A stretch of 64,000 bases of DNA from JAOADN01 sp049323795 (lineage in GTDB: Bacteria; Pseudomonadota; Alphaproteobacteria; Rhodobacterales; Rhodobacteraceae): the NCBI GenBank assembly GCA_049323795.1, contig JBMOOH010000034.1, forward strand, positions 1-64,000, written 5' to 3'. The notes beneath the pieces are model-generated. The model was not told the origin of the DNA. It made no database searches and saw only the letters and a program-made list of their open reading frames with translations. Each line of letters begins with the position of its first letter. Position 1 is the stretch's first letter. A program made the translations under genes and the position numbers. Shown here in pieces: positions 24,382-31,700 of this stretch.

Positions 24382-25089
24382 TCAGGCGTTCGGCGGCGCG
24401 GGGACGTCCAGCCCGCACCGAACAGCGGGGCGGGCGAGGAAGCGGTCGAGCCATGCCAGGATGCGCGGCTGGTCGTTGAGACCCGTCTCGGCCCCCGCGC
24501 CGCAGGTGTCCCTGAGCGACCGAAGCCACGGGCAGATCGCCATGTCCAGGATGGAGTAGTCCCCAGGCAGCCAGTCCTTGTCGGCAGGCTGTCCGTCGAG
24601 CACGCCGAGAAGGCGCCTTGCCTCGTCGCAATAGCGCTGGCGCGGCCGCGGGTCCGCGATCTCATTCCCGGCCCAGCGGTGGACCCACCCGACCTGCCCG
24701 AACATCGGGCCGATGCCGCCCATCCGGAACATCAACCACCGGATCGCCTGCCACCGCCCTGCGGGGTCGGAGGGGATGAAGCGGCCGGTCTTGTCGGCGA
24801 GGTAGAGAAGGATCGCGCCGCTTTCCCAGAGCGGCAGCGGCGTGCCGCCCGGCCCGTGCGGGTCGATGATGGCCGGTATCTTGCTGCTGGGGTTGAGCGA
24901 CAGGAATTCGGGGCTCATCCGCTCGGTCTTCTGGAACGAGACGCAATGGGCGTCATGGGGCAGCCCCGTCCCTTCCAGCATCGTCGAGACCCTGATTCCG
25001 TTCGGGGTGTCGAGCGAGCAGAACTGGATCGCATCGGGGTGCTTCGGCGGCCAGCGTTTCGCGATCGGAAACCGGGAAGCGAAAGTCAT
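24382..25089 (-). CDS. Glutathione S-transferase, YghU/YfcG-like
   Basis: 235 aa from ATG 25089. The N-terminal thioredoxin fold reads IQFCSLDTPNGIRVSTMLEGTGLPHDAHCVSF...SPEFLSLNPSSKIPAIIDPHG, the pattern of nu-class enzymes (TPNG.K/R.S.MLEE..LPY), then PLWESGAILLYLADKTGRFIP, where SGAI contacts glutathione. The helical C-terminal domain runs from about 105 to 225 (WLMFRMGGIGPMFGQ..., YSILDMAICPWLRSL). Nu-class members have disulfide-bond reductase and peroxidase activities. Longer upstream frames lack homology. It is followed after 3 bases by the MFS exporter, suggesting a detoxification pair. Confidence 0.88.
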   Translation of the reverse strand: MTFASRFPIAKRWPPKHPDAIQFCSLDTPNGIRVSTMLEGTGLPHDAHCVSFQKTERMSPEFLSLNPSSKIPAIIDPHGPGGTPLPLWESGAILLYLADKTGRFIPSDPAGRWQAIRWLMFRMGGIGPMFGQVGWVHRWAGNEIADPRPRQRYCDEARRLLGVLDGQPADKDWLPGDYSILDMAICPWLRSLRDTCGAGAETGLNDQPRILAWLDRFLARPAVRCGLDVPAPPNA

Positions 25090-25193
25090 TTTTGCCCCTG
25101 CCGCTGCTCCTTTGCCTCTGGCCCTGCGTAAGCCATTGGCAACGCGAAAAGAAGCTGCCCGGAACATGACAATTCGTGATAAGGAGATACCGC

Positions 25194-25247
25194 ATGGTCG
25201 GAGACGATCGGTGCGGCAAGAACGACAAACGCATCCTGCGGATCTAG
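25194..25247 (+). CDS. Candidate 17-residue upstream ORF of mscL
   Basis: ATG 25194 opens a 17-codon frame (MVGDDRCGKNDKRILRI) with one of the best ribosome-binding sites in the window, AAGGAGATACC, 3 bases upstream of the start region. It ends 15 bases before the mscL ATG. It could be a translated leader that couples to mscL, or a chance frame within the 5' UTR. The frame is charged and has no recognised family. Confidence 0.35.
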   Translation: MVGDDRCGKNDKRILRI

Positions 25248-25262
25248 TGAGGGAACCACGCA

Positions 25263-25685
25263 ATGATCAGGGAATTCAGGGACTTCATCGCCAAGGGCAA
25301 CGTCATGGACCTTGCCGTCGGCATCATCATCGGCGCGGCGTTCACGGCGATCGTGAACTCGCTCGTCGCCGATCTCATCAACCCCATCATCGGCCTCGTC
25401 ACGGGGGGGATCGACTTCTCGAACCTCTTCGTGAACCTCGGCAGCGGCGAGTTCCCGAGCCTCAAGGCCGCGCGCGATGCCGGCGCCCCGGTCTTTGCCT
25501 ACGGGGCGTTCCTGACGGCCGTCATCAACTTCGTGATCATCGCCTTCGTCGTGTTTCTGCTCGTGAAGGCGGTGAACAGGATCAAGGAGTCGGCCGTGAA
25601 GAAAGAGCCGGCGCCGGCACCGGCCGGGCCGACCGAACTCGACGTGCTGCTCCAGATCCGCGACCAGTTGAAGTCGCGGGCCTGA
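25263..25685 (+). CDS. mscL: Large-conductance mechanosensitive channel MscL
   Basis: 140 aa, normal for the family. The channel opens at high membrane tension to release solutes on hypo-osmotic shock. The N-terminal amphipathic helix and TM1 are highly conserved: MIREFRDFIAKGNVMDLAVGIIIGAAFTAIVNSLVADLINPIIGLV. A periplasmic loop (about 47-75) is followed by TM2 (FLTAVINFVIIAFVVFLLVKAVNRI) and a C-terminal bundle with ELDVLLQIRDQL. The start ATG 25263 has GAGGGAACC just upstream. An intrinsic terminator follows, so the gene is transcribed alone or with the short upstream ORF. Confidence 0.97.
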   Translation: MIREFRDFIAKGNVMDLAVGIIIGAAFTAIVNSLVADLINPIIGLVTGGIDFSNLFVNLGSGEFPSLKAARDAGAPVFAYGAFLTAVINFVIIAFVVFLLVKAVNRIKESAVKKEPAPAPAGPTELDVLLQIRDQLKSRA

Positions 25686-25705
25686 CAGGACGCCGGAAAG
25701 ACCGA

Positions 25706-25733
25706 GGGCGCGGGATGGTTCCCGCGCCCCTTT
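25706..25733 (+). terminator. Rho-independent terminator of mscL
   Basis: A 9-bp stem GGGCGCGGG/CCCGCGCCC (25706-25714 and 25721-25729, 6-base loop) is followed by CTTTGCATTTC, 20 bases after the mscL stop and just before the convergent ald stop. Confidence 0.8.
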
Positions 25734-25752
25734 GCATTTCGAATCCCGGCTG

Positions 25753-26871
25753 TCAGGCCTTGAGCGCCAGATGCGGCGCGAGGACATCGATGCCGAGCGC
25801 CTTGCCGACCGCGTAGTAGGTGAGCTTGCCTGCGTGGACATTGAGGCCGTTGAGCAGATTCTCGTCCTCTTCGCAGGCCTTGCGCCAGCCCTTGTCGGCG
25901 ATGGCGAGCATGAAGGGGAGCGTCGCGTTGCCGAGCGCAAGCGTCGAGGTGCGGGCGACGGCGCCTGGCATGTTGGCCACGCAATAGTGCATGATCCCGT
26001 CCACTTCGTAGATCGGGTCCTGGTGCGTGGTCGGGCGCGAGGTCTCGAAGCAGCCGCCCTGGTCGATGGCGACGTCCACGATCGCCGCGCCGGGCTTCAT
26101 GCCGGACAGTTGCGCCTTCGTCACCAGCTTCGGGGCCGCCGCGCCGGGGATGAGGACTGCGCCGATGACCATGTCGGCCTCGGCCACCAGGTCGGCGGTG
26201 TTGCCCGCGGTCGCGTAGATTGTCTTGAAGTCGCGCCCGAAGACGTCGTCGAGATAGCGCAGCCGCGGCAGCGAGCGGTCGAGGACGGTCACGTCCGCGC
26301 CCATGCCGGCGGCGATCTTGGCCGCGTGGGTGCCGACGACGCCGCCGCCGATCACGACGACCCTGGCCGGGGCCACGCCCGGAACGCCGCCGAGCAGCAC
26401 GCCGCGCCCGCCGTTCGCCTTCTGGAGCGTCCAGGCGCCCACCTGCGGCGCGAGACGGCCCGCGACCTCGGACATCGGCGCGAGAAGCGGCAGGCCGCCG
26501 TTGCGGTCGGTGACGGTTTCGTAGGCGATGGCGGTGACGCCGCTGGCGAGCAGGTCACGCGTCTGTTCCGGATCGGGTGCGAGGTGGAGGTAGGTGAAGA
26601 GCACCTGCCCTTCGCGGAGGCGCTTGCGTTCCACCGCCTGCGGTTCCTTGACCTTCACGATCATGTCCGCGGCCGCAAAGACCTCTTCGGCCGTGCCGAC
26701 GATGCGGGCGCCGGCGCCCACGTAGTCGGCATCGGTAAAGCCCGCGCCCATCCCGGCCCTGGTCTCGACGATGACCTCATGGCCGTGGACGACGGCCTCG
26801 CGCGCGGCGGTCGGCGTCATGCCGACGCGAAACTCCTGCGGCTTGATTTCCTTCGGGCAACCGATCTTCAT
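25753..26871 (-). CDS. ald: Alanine dehydrogenase
   Basis: 372 aa from ATG 26871 with GGGAGG 8-13 bases upstream. It interconverts L-alanine and pyruvate plus ammonia with NAD(H). Substrate-contacting Lys75 (VKVKEPQ) and catalytic His96 (FTYLHLAPD) are in place; the Rossmann glycine pattern is VVVIGGGVVGTHAAKIAAGMGADVTVLD (about 170-197), and family markers GGRGVLLGGVPGVAPA and VDVAIDQGGCFETSRPTTH follow. It diverges from an Lrp-type regulator, as in many alphaproteobacteria where the regulator (AldR) activates ald in response to alanine. Confidence 0.96.
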   Translation of the reverse strand: MKIGCPKEIKPQEFRVGMTPTAAREAVVHGHEVIVETRAGMGAGFTDADYVGAGARIVGTAEEVFAAADMIVKVKEPQAVERKRLREGQVLFTYLHLAPDPEQTRDLLASGVTAIAYETVTDRNGGLPLLAPMSEVAGRLAPQVGAWTLQKANGGRGVLLGGVPGVAPARVVVIGGGVVGTHAAKIAAGMGADVTVLDRSLPRLRYLDDVFGRDFKTIYATAGNTADLVAEADMVIGAVLIPGAAAPKLVTKAQLSGMKPGAAIVDVAIDQGGCFETSRPTTHQDPIYEVDGIMHYCVANMPGAVARTSTLALGNATLPFMLAIADKGWRKACEEDENLLNGLNVHAGKLTYYAVGKALGIDVLAPHLALKA

Positions 26872-26924
26872 GTGAGAACCTCCCTCTTTGGCGGTCAGTA
26901 TGCGCCGGCATGCAGGAAATTGCT

Positions 26925-26954
26925 TTGAAAGATCCGCTGCATTTCCGATATAGG
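26925..26954 (+). promoter_or_regulatory. Promoter of the Lrp-family gene
   Basis: TTGAAA (26925-26930) and TATAGG (26949-26954) are 18 bases apart on the plus strand, about 50 bases ahead of the regulator's ATG. This is a reasonable sigma-70 promoter inside the 132-base ald/regulator divergent region. Confidence 0.6.
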
Positions 26955-26956
26955 GT

Positions 26957-26969
26957 CGAAGGTTCTTCG
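26957..26969. promoter_or_regulatory. Candidate operator between ald and its Lrp-type regulator
   Basis: CGAAG-GTT-CTTCG is a perfect 5-bp inverted repeat placed at the expected +1 of the regulator's promoter and about 86 bases ahead of ald. Lrp/AsnC proteins bind short imperfect palindromes, and this one would allow autorepression. Only position and symmetry support it. Confidence 0.4.
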
Positions 26970-27003
26970 AAAGTTTGTATGAAGCGCGCAAGAAAGTTCG
27001 GCG

Positions 27004-27465
27004 ATGTTTCAACTTGACGCGACGGATCGCCGGATACTTTCTGCATTGCAGCGCGACGGTCGCCTGACCAATGCCGACCTCGCCGAGCGGGTGAACCTGT
27101 CGCCCTCGGCCTGTCATCGCCGCGTGCAGCGGCTGGAAGCCGAGGGCTTCATCGCCGCCTACGTGGCGCTGCTCGATGCCCGCAAGCTCGACCGGGCCAC
27201 GACCGTCTTCGTCGAGATCACGCTCCAGGGGCAGGCCGACGATCTGCTCGACGCCTTCGAGCGCGAGGTGCGGAGGATCCCGGATGTGCTCGAATGCCAC
27301 CTGATGGCGGGGACGGCGGACTATCTGCTGAAGGTGGTGGCGCGCGATACCGAGGATTTCGCCCGGATCCACCGCCAGCACCTGTCGCGCCTGCCGGGCG
27401 TCGCGCAGATGCAGTCGTCCTTCGCGCTGAGGCGCGTGGTGCAGACGACAGCGATCCCGGTGTGA
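27004..27465 (+). CDS. Lrp/AsnC-family transcriptional regulator (probable ald regulator)
   Basis: 153 aa. The N-terminal winged helix-turn-helix reads LDATDRRILSALQRDGRLTNADLAERVNLSPSACHRRVQRLEAEGFI (about residues 4-50); the C-terminal RAM/effector domain covers about 65-145, with VPGVAQMQSSFALRRV-like strands. These proteins form octamers or dimers that sense amino acids. It is divergent from ald with 132 bases between starts and a palindrome near its promoter, so alanine-responsive control of ald is the natural reading. Unlike E. coli Lrp, it is likely a local regulator. Confidence 0.92.
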   Translation: MFQLDATDRRILSALQRDGRLTNADLAERVNLSPSACHRRVQRLEAEGFIAAYVALLDARKLDRATTVFVEITLQGQADDLLDAFEREVRRIPDVLECHLMAGTADYLLKVVARDTEDFARIHRQHLSRLPGVAQMQSSFALRRVVQTTAIPV

Positions 27466-27497
27466 CCGGTGCACGGAGGGGGCACAGGGGGGGGATG

Positions 27498-27947
27498 TCA
27501 GCCCCTCAGCCCTGTCTCTTCCAGCAGACCGCGGCGCCTGGCTTCGTAGTAATAGCCCCGTGAATACCACATGACCGCCCGGTCAGGGTTCCGGTTTCCG
27601 ACAATCCACGCTCCACGCAGGTATTTCACGCCATAGCGCAGGTTGGTGCTGGCATCGAGCAGGTCACGCGGTTCGCCGCGGAAGCCCATGGTCCGTGCCG
27701 TATCCGGCAGGATCTGCATGAGGCCGTAATAGGGTCCGTTGCGGGCCAGCGGGTTGTATCCGCTTTCCCGCCTCACCACCCTGTGGACAAGCGCCTCGGG
27801 CACGCCGTAGCGGTCGGCATAGATCGCGATGAGGCGGTTCACCTCGGCCGATCCGGCGGGCCGGGGCGCTTCCGCTTCGCGACGGCCGCAGGCGGCCAGC
27901 CCGAGGACGGGAAGGGCGAGGAGGGTGCGGCGGGACAGGTCGGTCAT
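27498..27947 (-). CDS. Small lytic transglycosylase lipoprotein (SLT domain)
   Basis: 149 aa from ATG 27947, chosen because GGAG lies just upstream and the lipoprotein signal RRTLLALPVLGLAAC begins at once; ATG 27962 is an alternative. The lipobox cysteine would anchor the protein to a membrane, probably the inner leaflet of the outer membrane. The SLT domain has the catalytic glutamate in VHRVVRRESGYNPLARNGPYYGLMQILPDTARTMG, then DASTNLRYGVKYLRG and AVMWYSRGYY. It cleaves peptidoglycan glycan strands to 1,6-anhydro products. The domain is short and lacks extra carbohydrate-binding modules. Confidence 0.9.
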   Translation of the reverse strand: MTDLSRRTLLALPVLGLAACGRREAEAPRPAGSAEVNRLIAIYADRYGVPEALVHRVVRRESGYNPLARNGPYYGLMQILPDTARTMGFRGEPRDLLDASTNLRYGVKYLRGAWIVGNRNPDRAVMWYSRGYYYEARRRGLLEETGLRG

Positions 27948-28046
27948 CTGGAACTCCGTCATCCGGGCGAGCCTAGCAAGGAATTCCGCCCGGATTCCAG
28001 CCCGAAACCCCGCAAGACCCACCCCCCTCCGAAGGACCGACCCCGC

Positions 28047-28078
28047 AAAACCAAACCCCCGCGCTTTCGCGACGGGGG
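28047..28078 (-). terminator. Rho-independent terminator of rpsU
   Basis: On the minus strand CCCCCG/CGGGGG (28078-28073 with 28061-28056) flanks a loop that can pair internally, and is followed by TTTGGTTTT. It lies about 45 bases past the rpsU stop. Confidence 0.7.
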
Positions 28079-28123
28079 CGGTTCTTTGCGGGCGGATCGC
28101 TCTGCCCCAGCATTCACAGGCTG

Positions 28124-28330
28124 TCAGAGAGCGCCTTCGCGCTGGGCCTTCTTGCGTGCCAGTTTGCGGGCACGCCGGACGGCCTCGGCCTTTTCGCGGG
28201 CTTTCTTGACGGACGGTTTCTCGAAATGCTGCTTGAGCTTCATTTCGCGGAACACCCCTTCGCGCTGAAGCTTCTTCTTCAGAGCGCGAAGTGCCTGTTC
28301 GACGTTGTTGTCGCGAACGCTGACCTGCAT
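28124..28330 (-). CDS. rpsU: 30S ribosomal protein S21
   Basis: 68 aa from ATG 28330, with GGAAGGTGGTG upstream. S21 (bS21) sits near the anti-Shine-Dalgarno end of 16S rRNA and aids initiation. It matches the family: MQVSVRDNNVEQALRALKKKLQREGVFREMKLKQHFEKPSVKKAREKAEAVRRARK with a basic tail. The upstream in-frame ATG at 28393 lies beyond the predicted promoter start, so it is excluded. The gene is divergent from COQ9. Confidence 0.97.
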   Translation of the reverse strand: MQVSVRDNNVEQALRALKKKLQREGVFREMKLKQHFEKPSVKKAREKAEAVRRARKLARKKAQREGAL

Positions 28331-28383
28331 GTGGTTGTCACCACCTTCCTGGGTTAGAGTTGCATCTGAGTGCAGGAGCCGGG

Positions 28384-28412
28384 CGTATAGCAAGGCGGCC
28401 GTCCCTTGTCCA
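28384..28412 (-). promoter_or_regulatory. rpsU: Promoter of rpsU
   Basis: On the minus strand TGGACA (28412-28407) and TATACG (28389-28384) are 17 bases apart, giving a 5' UTR of about 47 bases. Confidence 0.6.
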
Positions 28413-28424
28413 CACGGACAAGGG
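28403..28424. repeat. 9-bp perfect inverted repeat in the rpsU/COQ9 divergent region
   Basis: CCCTTGTCC (28403-28411) and GGACAAGGG (28416-28424) surround ACAC. The repeat overlaps the -35 box of rpsU and lies 22 bases ahead of the COQ9 start, so it could be an operator for both or a hairpin in the COQ9 leader. Confidence 0.45.
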
Positions 28425-28446
28425 GCCGGATGTGAAGGAAGACGGC

Positions 28447-29139
28447 ATGAACGACACTGCGATCGATGTGGGTGCGGCCCGGGCCAGCCTTCTCGATGCG
28501 ATCCTGCCGCATGTCGTTTTCGACGGCTGGGGCGCGGCGTCGCTCCGGGCCGCCGCGCAGGATGCGGGCGTTCCCGTGCCGCTCCTGCGGGTGATCCTGC
28601 CGCGGGGCGCGGTCGATCTTGCGGCCGACTATCACCGGCTGGGCGATGCGCGGATGCTCGATCGGATGCGGTCAGGCGAGGTCGACGGGCTGCGCCACAG
28701 CGAGAAGGTTACAGCGGCGATCCGCTTCCGGCTGGAGGCGGCGGACCGCGAGATCGTCCGGCGCAGCGCCGCCTTGTTCGCGCTTCCGCAGAATGCGGCG
28801 CGGGGGGCGCAGCTTGTGTGGGGCACGGCCGACGCGATCTGGCGCGCGCTCGGCGACATGTCCGAGGATGCGGCGTGGTATTCCAAACGCGCGATCCTGT
28901 CCGGGGTCTATTCGGCGACCGTGCTTTACTGGATAGCGGACGAGTCGCCGGGGCACGGGATGACCTGGGCCTTCGTCGATCGCCGCATCGCGGATGTGAT
29001 GCGCTTCGAGAAGTTCAAGGCGCAGGTCCGCGACAACCGACTGCTCGCGCCGTTCCTGAAGGGCCCGCTGTCGATCCTGTCGCGCATCCGGGCGCCGCAC
29101 GGCGTACCGGACGACATGCCCCATCCGGCACCGCGATAG
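28447..29139 (+). CDS. COQ9 family protein (ubiquinone biosynthesis)
   Basis: 230 aa from ATG 28447 with GAAGGAAG upstream. COQ9 proteins have a TetR-like helical fold, bind isoprenoid lipids and, in mitochondria, present substrate to the hydroxylase COQ7. Recognised blocks are RASLLDAILPHVVFDGWGAASLRAAAQDAGV at the N-terminus (HTH-like) and AAWYSKRAILSGVYSATVLYWIADESPGHGMTWAFVDRRIADVMRFEKFKAQ near the C-terminus, which is highly conserved in alphaproteobacteria. It is followed by an NADPH:quinone oxidoreductase in the same direction 68 bases on. Ubiquinone links it to the cbb3 and other respiratory genes of the window only in a general way. Confidence 0.92.
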   Translation: MNDTAIDVGAARASLLDAILPHVVFDGWGAASLRAAAQDAGVPVPLLRVILPRGAVDLAADYHRLGDARMLDRMRSGEVDGLRHSEKVTAAIRFRLEAADREIVRRSAALFALPQNAARGAQLVWGTADAIWRALGDMSEDAAWYSKRAILSGVYSATVLYWIADESPGHGMTWAFVDRRIADVMRFEKFKAQVRDNRLLAPFLKGPLSILSRIRAPHGVPDDMPHPAPR

Positions 29140-29207
29140 CCGCCTTTACCCGCTGTCCGCTCTCTGGCACGACGGAAGCGTCGATTGCGACGGAAAGGAG
29201 GTGGCGG

Positions 29208-30197
29208 ATGTCCGTTCCGGAAACCATGCGGGTTGTCGAGATTTCGCGCCCCGGCGGACCCGAGGTGCTGGTTCCCGCCCTGCGCCCGGTTCCCGTGCCG
29301 GCGCAGGGCCAGATCCTGATCGAGGTGCACTGGTCCGGGGTGAACCGCCCGGATGCATTGCAGCGGGCAGGGTCGTATGCGCCCCCGCCTTCGGCCTCGC
29401 CCCTGCCGGGCCTCGAGGCGTCGGGCCGGGTCGCGGCCGTCGGTCCGGGCGTGTCGGACTGGGCGGAGGGGGACGCGGTGTGCGCCCTGCTGCCGGGCGG
29501 GGGCTATGCGGAATATGTCGTGACACCCGCGGCCCATGCCCTGCCGATCCCGGCGGGTGCGGGTCTGCGCGAGGCGGCCTGCCTGCCCGAAACCTGCTTC
29601 ACCGTGTGGTCGAACGTGGTCATGCGCGGCGGCCTGAAGGGGGGCGAGCGGTTCCTCGTCCACGGGGGCACCTCGGGCATCGGCACGACCGCCATCCAGA
29701 TCGCCGCTGCCCTTGGTGCGCGGGTCTTTGCGACCGCGGGGTCCGACGAGAAATGCGCGGTGTGCCTGGGTCTCGGGGCCGAGCGGGCGATCAACTACCG
29801 GACCGAGGACTTCCTCGACATCCTGAAGGGCGAAGGCGGCGCGAACCTGATCCTCGACATGGTCGGCGGAAGCTACATCCAGCGGAACGTGCGGGCGCTT
29901 GCCGACGAGGGGCGGCTGGTGCAGATCGCCTTCCTCGAGGGGCCGAAGGCAGAGATCAGCTTCGCCGAGATCATGATGCGGCGTCTGACGGTGACGGGGT
30001 CGACGCTGCGGCCGCAGTCGGACCTCGCGAAGGCCGGGATCGCGGCGGAACTCCGGGCGCATGTCTGGCCGATGGTGGAAGGCGGCCGGCTGAAGGTGGT
30101 CATGGACTCCGAGTTCGGGCTGGACGAGGCGGCCGAGGCGCATCGCAGGATCGAAAGCCCGGGCCACATCGGCAAGATCGTCCTGAAGGTCCGGTAG
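29208..30197 (+). CDS. NAD(P)H-quinone oxidoreductase (zinc-independent MDR family)
   Basis: 329 aa from ATG 29208 with AAAGGAGG upstream. The N-terminal GroES-like domain includes ILIEVHWSGVNRPDALQRAGSYAPPPSASPLPGLEASGRVAAVGPGV, typical of the PIG3/QorA group; the NADPH-binding Rossmann fold carries FLVHGGTSGIGTTAIQIAAALGARVFATAGSDEK (about 145-180). The zinc-binding cysteines of alcohol dehydrogenases are missing. The tail QSDLAKAGIAAELRAHVWPMVEGGRLK...FGLDEAAEAHRRIESPGHIGKIVLKV is the usual family ending. It is cytosolic, reducing quinones or electrophilic enones. Confidence 0.92.
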   Translation: MSVPETMRVVEISRPGGPEVLVPALRPVPVPAQGQILIEVHWSGVNRPDALQRAGSYAPPPSASPLPGLEASGRVAAVGPGVSDWAEGDAVCALLPGGGYAEYVVTPAAHALPIPAGAGLREAACLPETCFTVWSNVVMRGGLKGGERFLVHGGTSGIGTTAIQIAAALGARVFATAGSDEKCAVCLGLGAERAINYRTEDFLDILKGEGGANLILDMVGGSYIQRNVRALADEGRLVQIAFLEGPKAEISFAEIMMRRLTVTGSTLRPQSDLAKAGIAAELRAHVWPMVEGGRLKVVMDSEFGLDEAAEAHRRIESPGHIGKIVLKVR

Positions 30198-30618
30198 GGC
30201 ACCGTCCGGCGAAACGCAAAGGCTTCCCTGTTTTCGGAACATGCGGCAGTTCTGCGCGAATGGCCGCTCGTCGGCTCACCTGCAAATGGTCGTCCGGAGG
30301 TAGACCCGGTCGGCCCCGGGGCGGAGCGCGCGGATGCGCGCCCGGGTCACTCCCGATCGCGGATCGGGGGCCGGGCCACCATGGCGTCAGGAGGCATCCG
30401 CCGCCTGCAGGGCCGTCGCCCGCGCCGCCCCGACCGGTGCACGGCGCGGGCCGGCAGGGCAGGCCGGCGCATTTTCTCTTTCCTTGGCCGGCCGGCCCGA
30501 CTATAAACCGCGCTGTCTTCCCCGAAAACGTGGAATGGCGGCCCCGGCCGCAGCCGTTTTCCCGGCGAAGAGAGATATTGTCCGCGCCCTTCCGCGCAGC
30601 GCCCGATGGAGACGAGAG
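30198..30618. other. 421-base gene-free region before trcR
   Basis: No ORF here looks coding: the long plus-strand frame that spans it is arginine- and alanine-rich with no family resemblance until the trcR start. GC-rich direct and inverted fragments are present (CCCCGGGGCGG, GCCGGCCGGCC). An A/T island ACTATAAACCG at 30501-30510 and another GAGAGATATTGTCC at about 30568-30581 are the only promoter-like spots. Confidence 0.55.
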
Positions 30619-31350
30619 ATGACCAAACCCCTGATGGCCAAGGCGACCGCCGTCTGGCTCGTCGACAACACGACCCTGAGCTTCGCCCAGATCGCCGACT
30701 TCTGCGGGATGCACGAGCTCGAGGTGCAGGGAATCGCCGACGGCGACGTCGCGGCGGGGGTGAAGGGGTTCGATCCGATCGCCAACAACCAGCTCGAACA
30801 GGCCGAGATCGACAGGGCCGAGACGGATCCGTCCTATCGCATGAAGCTGAAGTTCAACCCCGCTTCGGTGGGCGAGGAAAAGCGTCGCGGTCCCCGCTAT
30901 ACGCCCCTGTCGAAGCGGCAGGATCGGCCCGCGGCCATCCTGTGGCTGGTGAAGTTCCACCCGGAACTCACCGATGCGCAGATCGGCAAGCTCGTCGGCA
31001 CCACGAAACCCACGATCCAGTCGATCCGCGACCGGAGCCACTGGAACATCAGCCAGATCACCCCGATCGATCCGGTCGCTCTCGGCCTCTGCCGGCAGTC
31101 CGAACTCGACAGCGCGGTGCAGAAGGCGGCGCGAAAGAAGGCCGGCGAGGGAACCCTGATGACCGACGAGGAACGGCGCAAGCTCGTCTCGACGTCGCAG
31201 TCGCTGGGAATGCCGGCCGAGCCGCGCGCCGATGCGCTCCCGGACTTCGGCCGGCACGACGATGCGCCCGCAAAGGACTATTCCGACGCGGAGAGCTTCT
31301 TCAAGCGTCCCCAGCCCGACGACGAGGACGACGCGGACGACCGGCGCTGA
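30619..31350 (+). CDS. Cell-cycle transcriptional regulator TrcR (DUF1013)
   Basis: 243 aa from ATG 30619. The family is restricted to alphaproteobacteria and highly conserved: KPLMAKATAVWLVDNTTLSFAQIADFCGMHELEVQGIADGDVAAGVKGFDPIANNQLEQAEI, then GPRYTPLSKRQDRPAAILWLVKFHPELTDAQIGKLVGTTKPTIQSIRDRSHWNI. The second block is a helix-turn-helix-like segment. The C-terminal about 50 residues are acidic and variable. Members were named as cell-cycle regulators that associate with RNA polymerase; the target genes are unknown here. It is transcribed alone, convergent with a small minus-strand gene. Confidence 0.9.
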   Translation: MTKPLMAKATAVWLVDNTTLSFAQIADFCGMHELEVQGIADGDVAAGVKGFDPIANNQLEQAEIDRAETDPSYRMKLKFNPASVGEEKRRGPRYTPLSKRQDRPAAILWLVKFHPELTDAQIGKLVGTTKPTIQSIRDRSHWNISQITPIDPVALGLCRQSELDSAVQKAARKKAGEGTLMTDEERRKLVSTSQSLGMPAEPRADALPDFGRHDDAPAKDYSDAESFFKRPQPDDEDDADDRR

Positions 31351-31375
31351 CGGCGGCCGGCGGCGTCCCCCGGGA

Positions 31376-31573
31376 TCAGTCCGCGGCGAGGAAGGCCGCC
31401 AGGTCGGGGTGCATGTAGCTTCCACAGCACCGGACCTGCTCGGGTCGATCGTCGAGGTCGTCCGGCCGGAAGTTGAGCGCGATCCGCATGTCTGGAGCGA
31501 CCGGAAGGCCGTCTGACGCAGCGGGCGCGAGGATCGGACTCTCATTCATCGCGCTGAAGCGGTTGCGCTTCAT
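31376..31573 (-). CDS. Small conserved-looking protein with a Cys-Cys pair
   Basis: 65 aa from ATG 31573, with CCGGGAG about 7 bases upstream. The sequence has a polar start (MKRNRFSAMNESPIL), a middle strand-like MRIALNFRPDDLDDRPEQ and a C-terminal RCCGSYMHPDLAAFLAAD. No family name is known to me. It lies 127 bases behind recR in the same direction and looks like a genuine short gene by its start site and composition, which differ from the arginine-rich shadow frames around it. Confidence 0.55.
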   Translation of the reverse strand: MKRNRFSAMNESPILAPAASDGLPVAPDMRIALNFRPDDLDDRPEQVRCCGSYMHPDLAAFLAAD

Positions 31574-31700
31574 GCCCGCACTCCCGGAGGTTGACGCTAG
31601 GTAAAGTGACGCGTCCGCCTTATACCCCCATGCACTCGGATGTCGCAAACTTTCTGCACGGAACTTTGCGGATTTTCGCATGGACAGAAAATCCCGGACG

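Noticed and set aside
30484..30507. TTGGCC...TATAAA as a trcR promoter
   Set aside because: The two boxes are only 12 bases apart, too short for sigma-70.
30198..30618. A small RNA such as 6S RNA in the gap before trcR
   Set aside because: I could not find the long imperfect hairpin with a central bubble that defines 6S RNA, nor a clear promoter and terminator pair.
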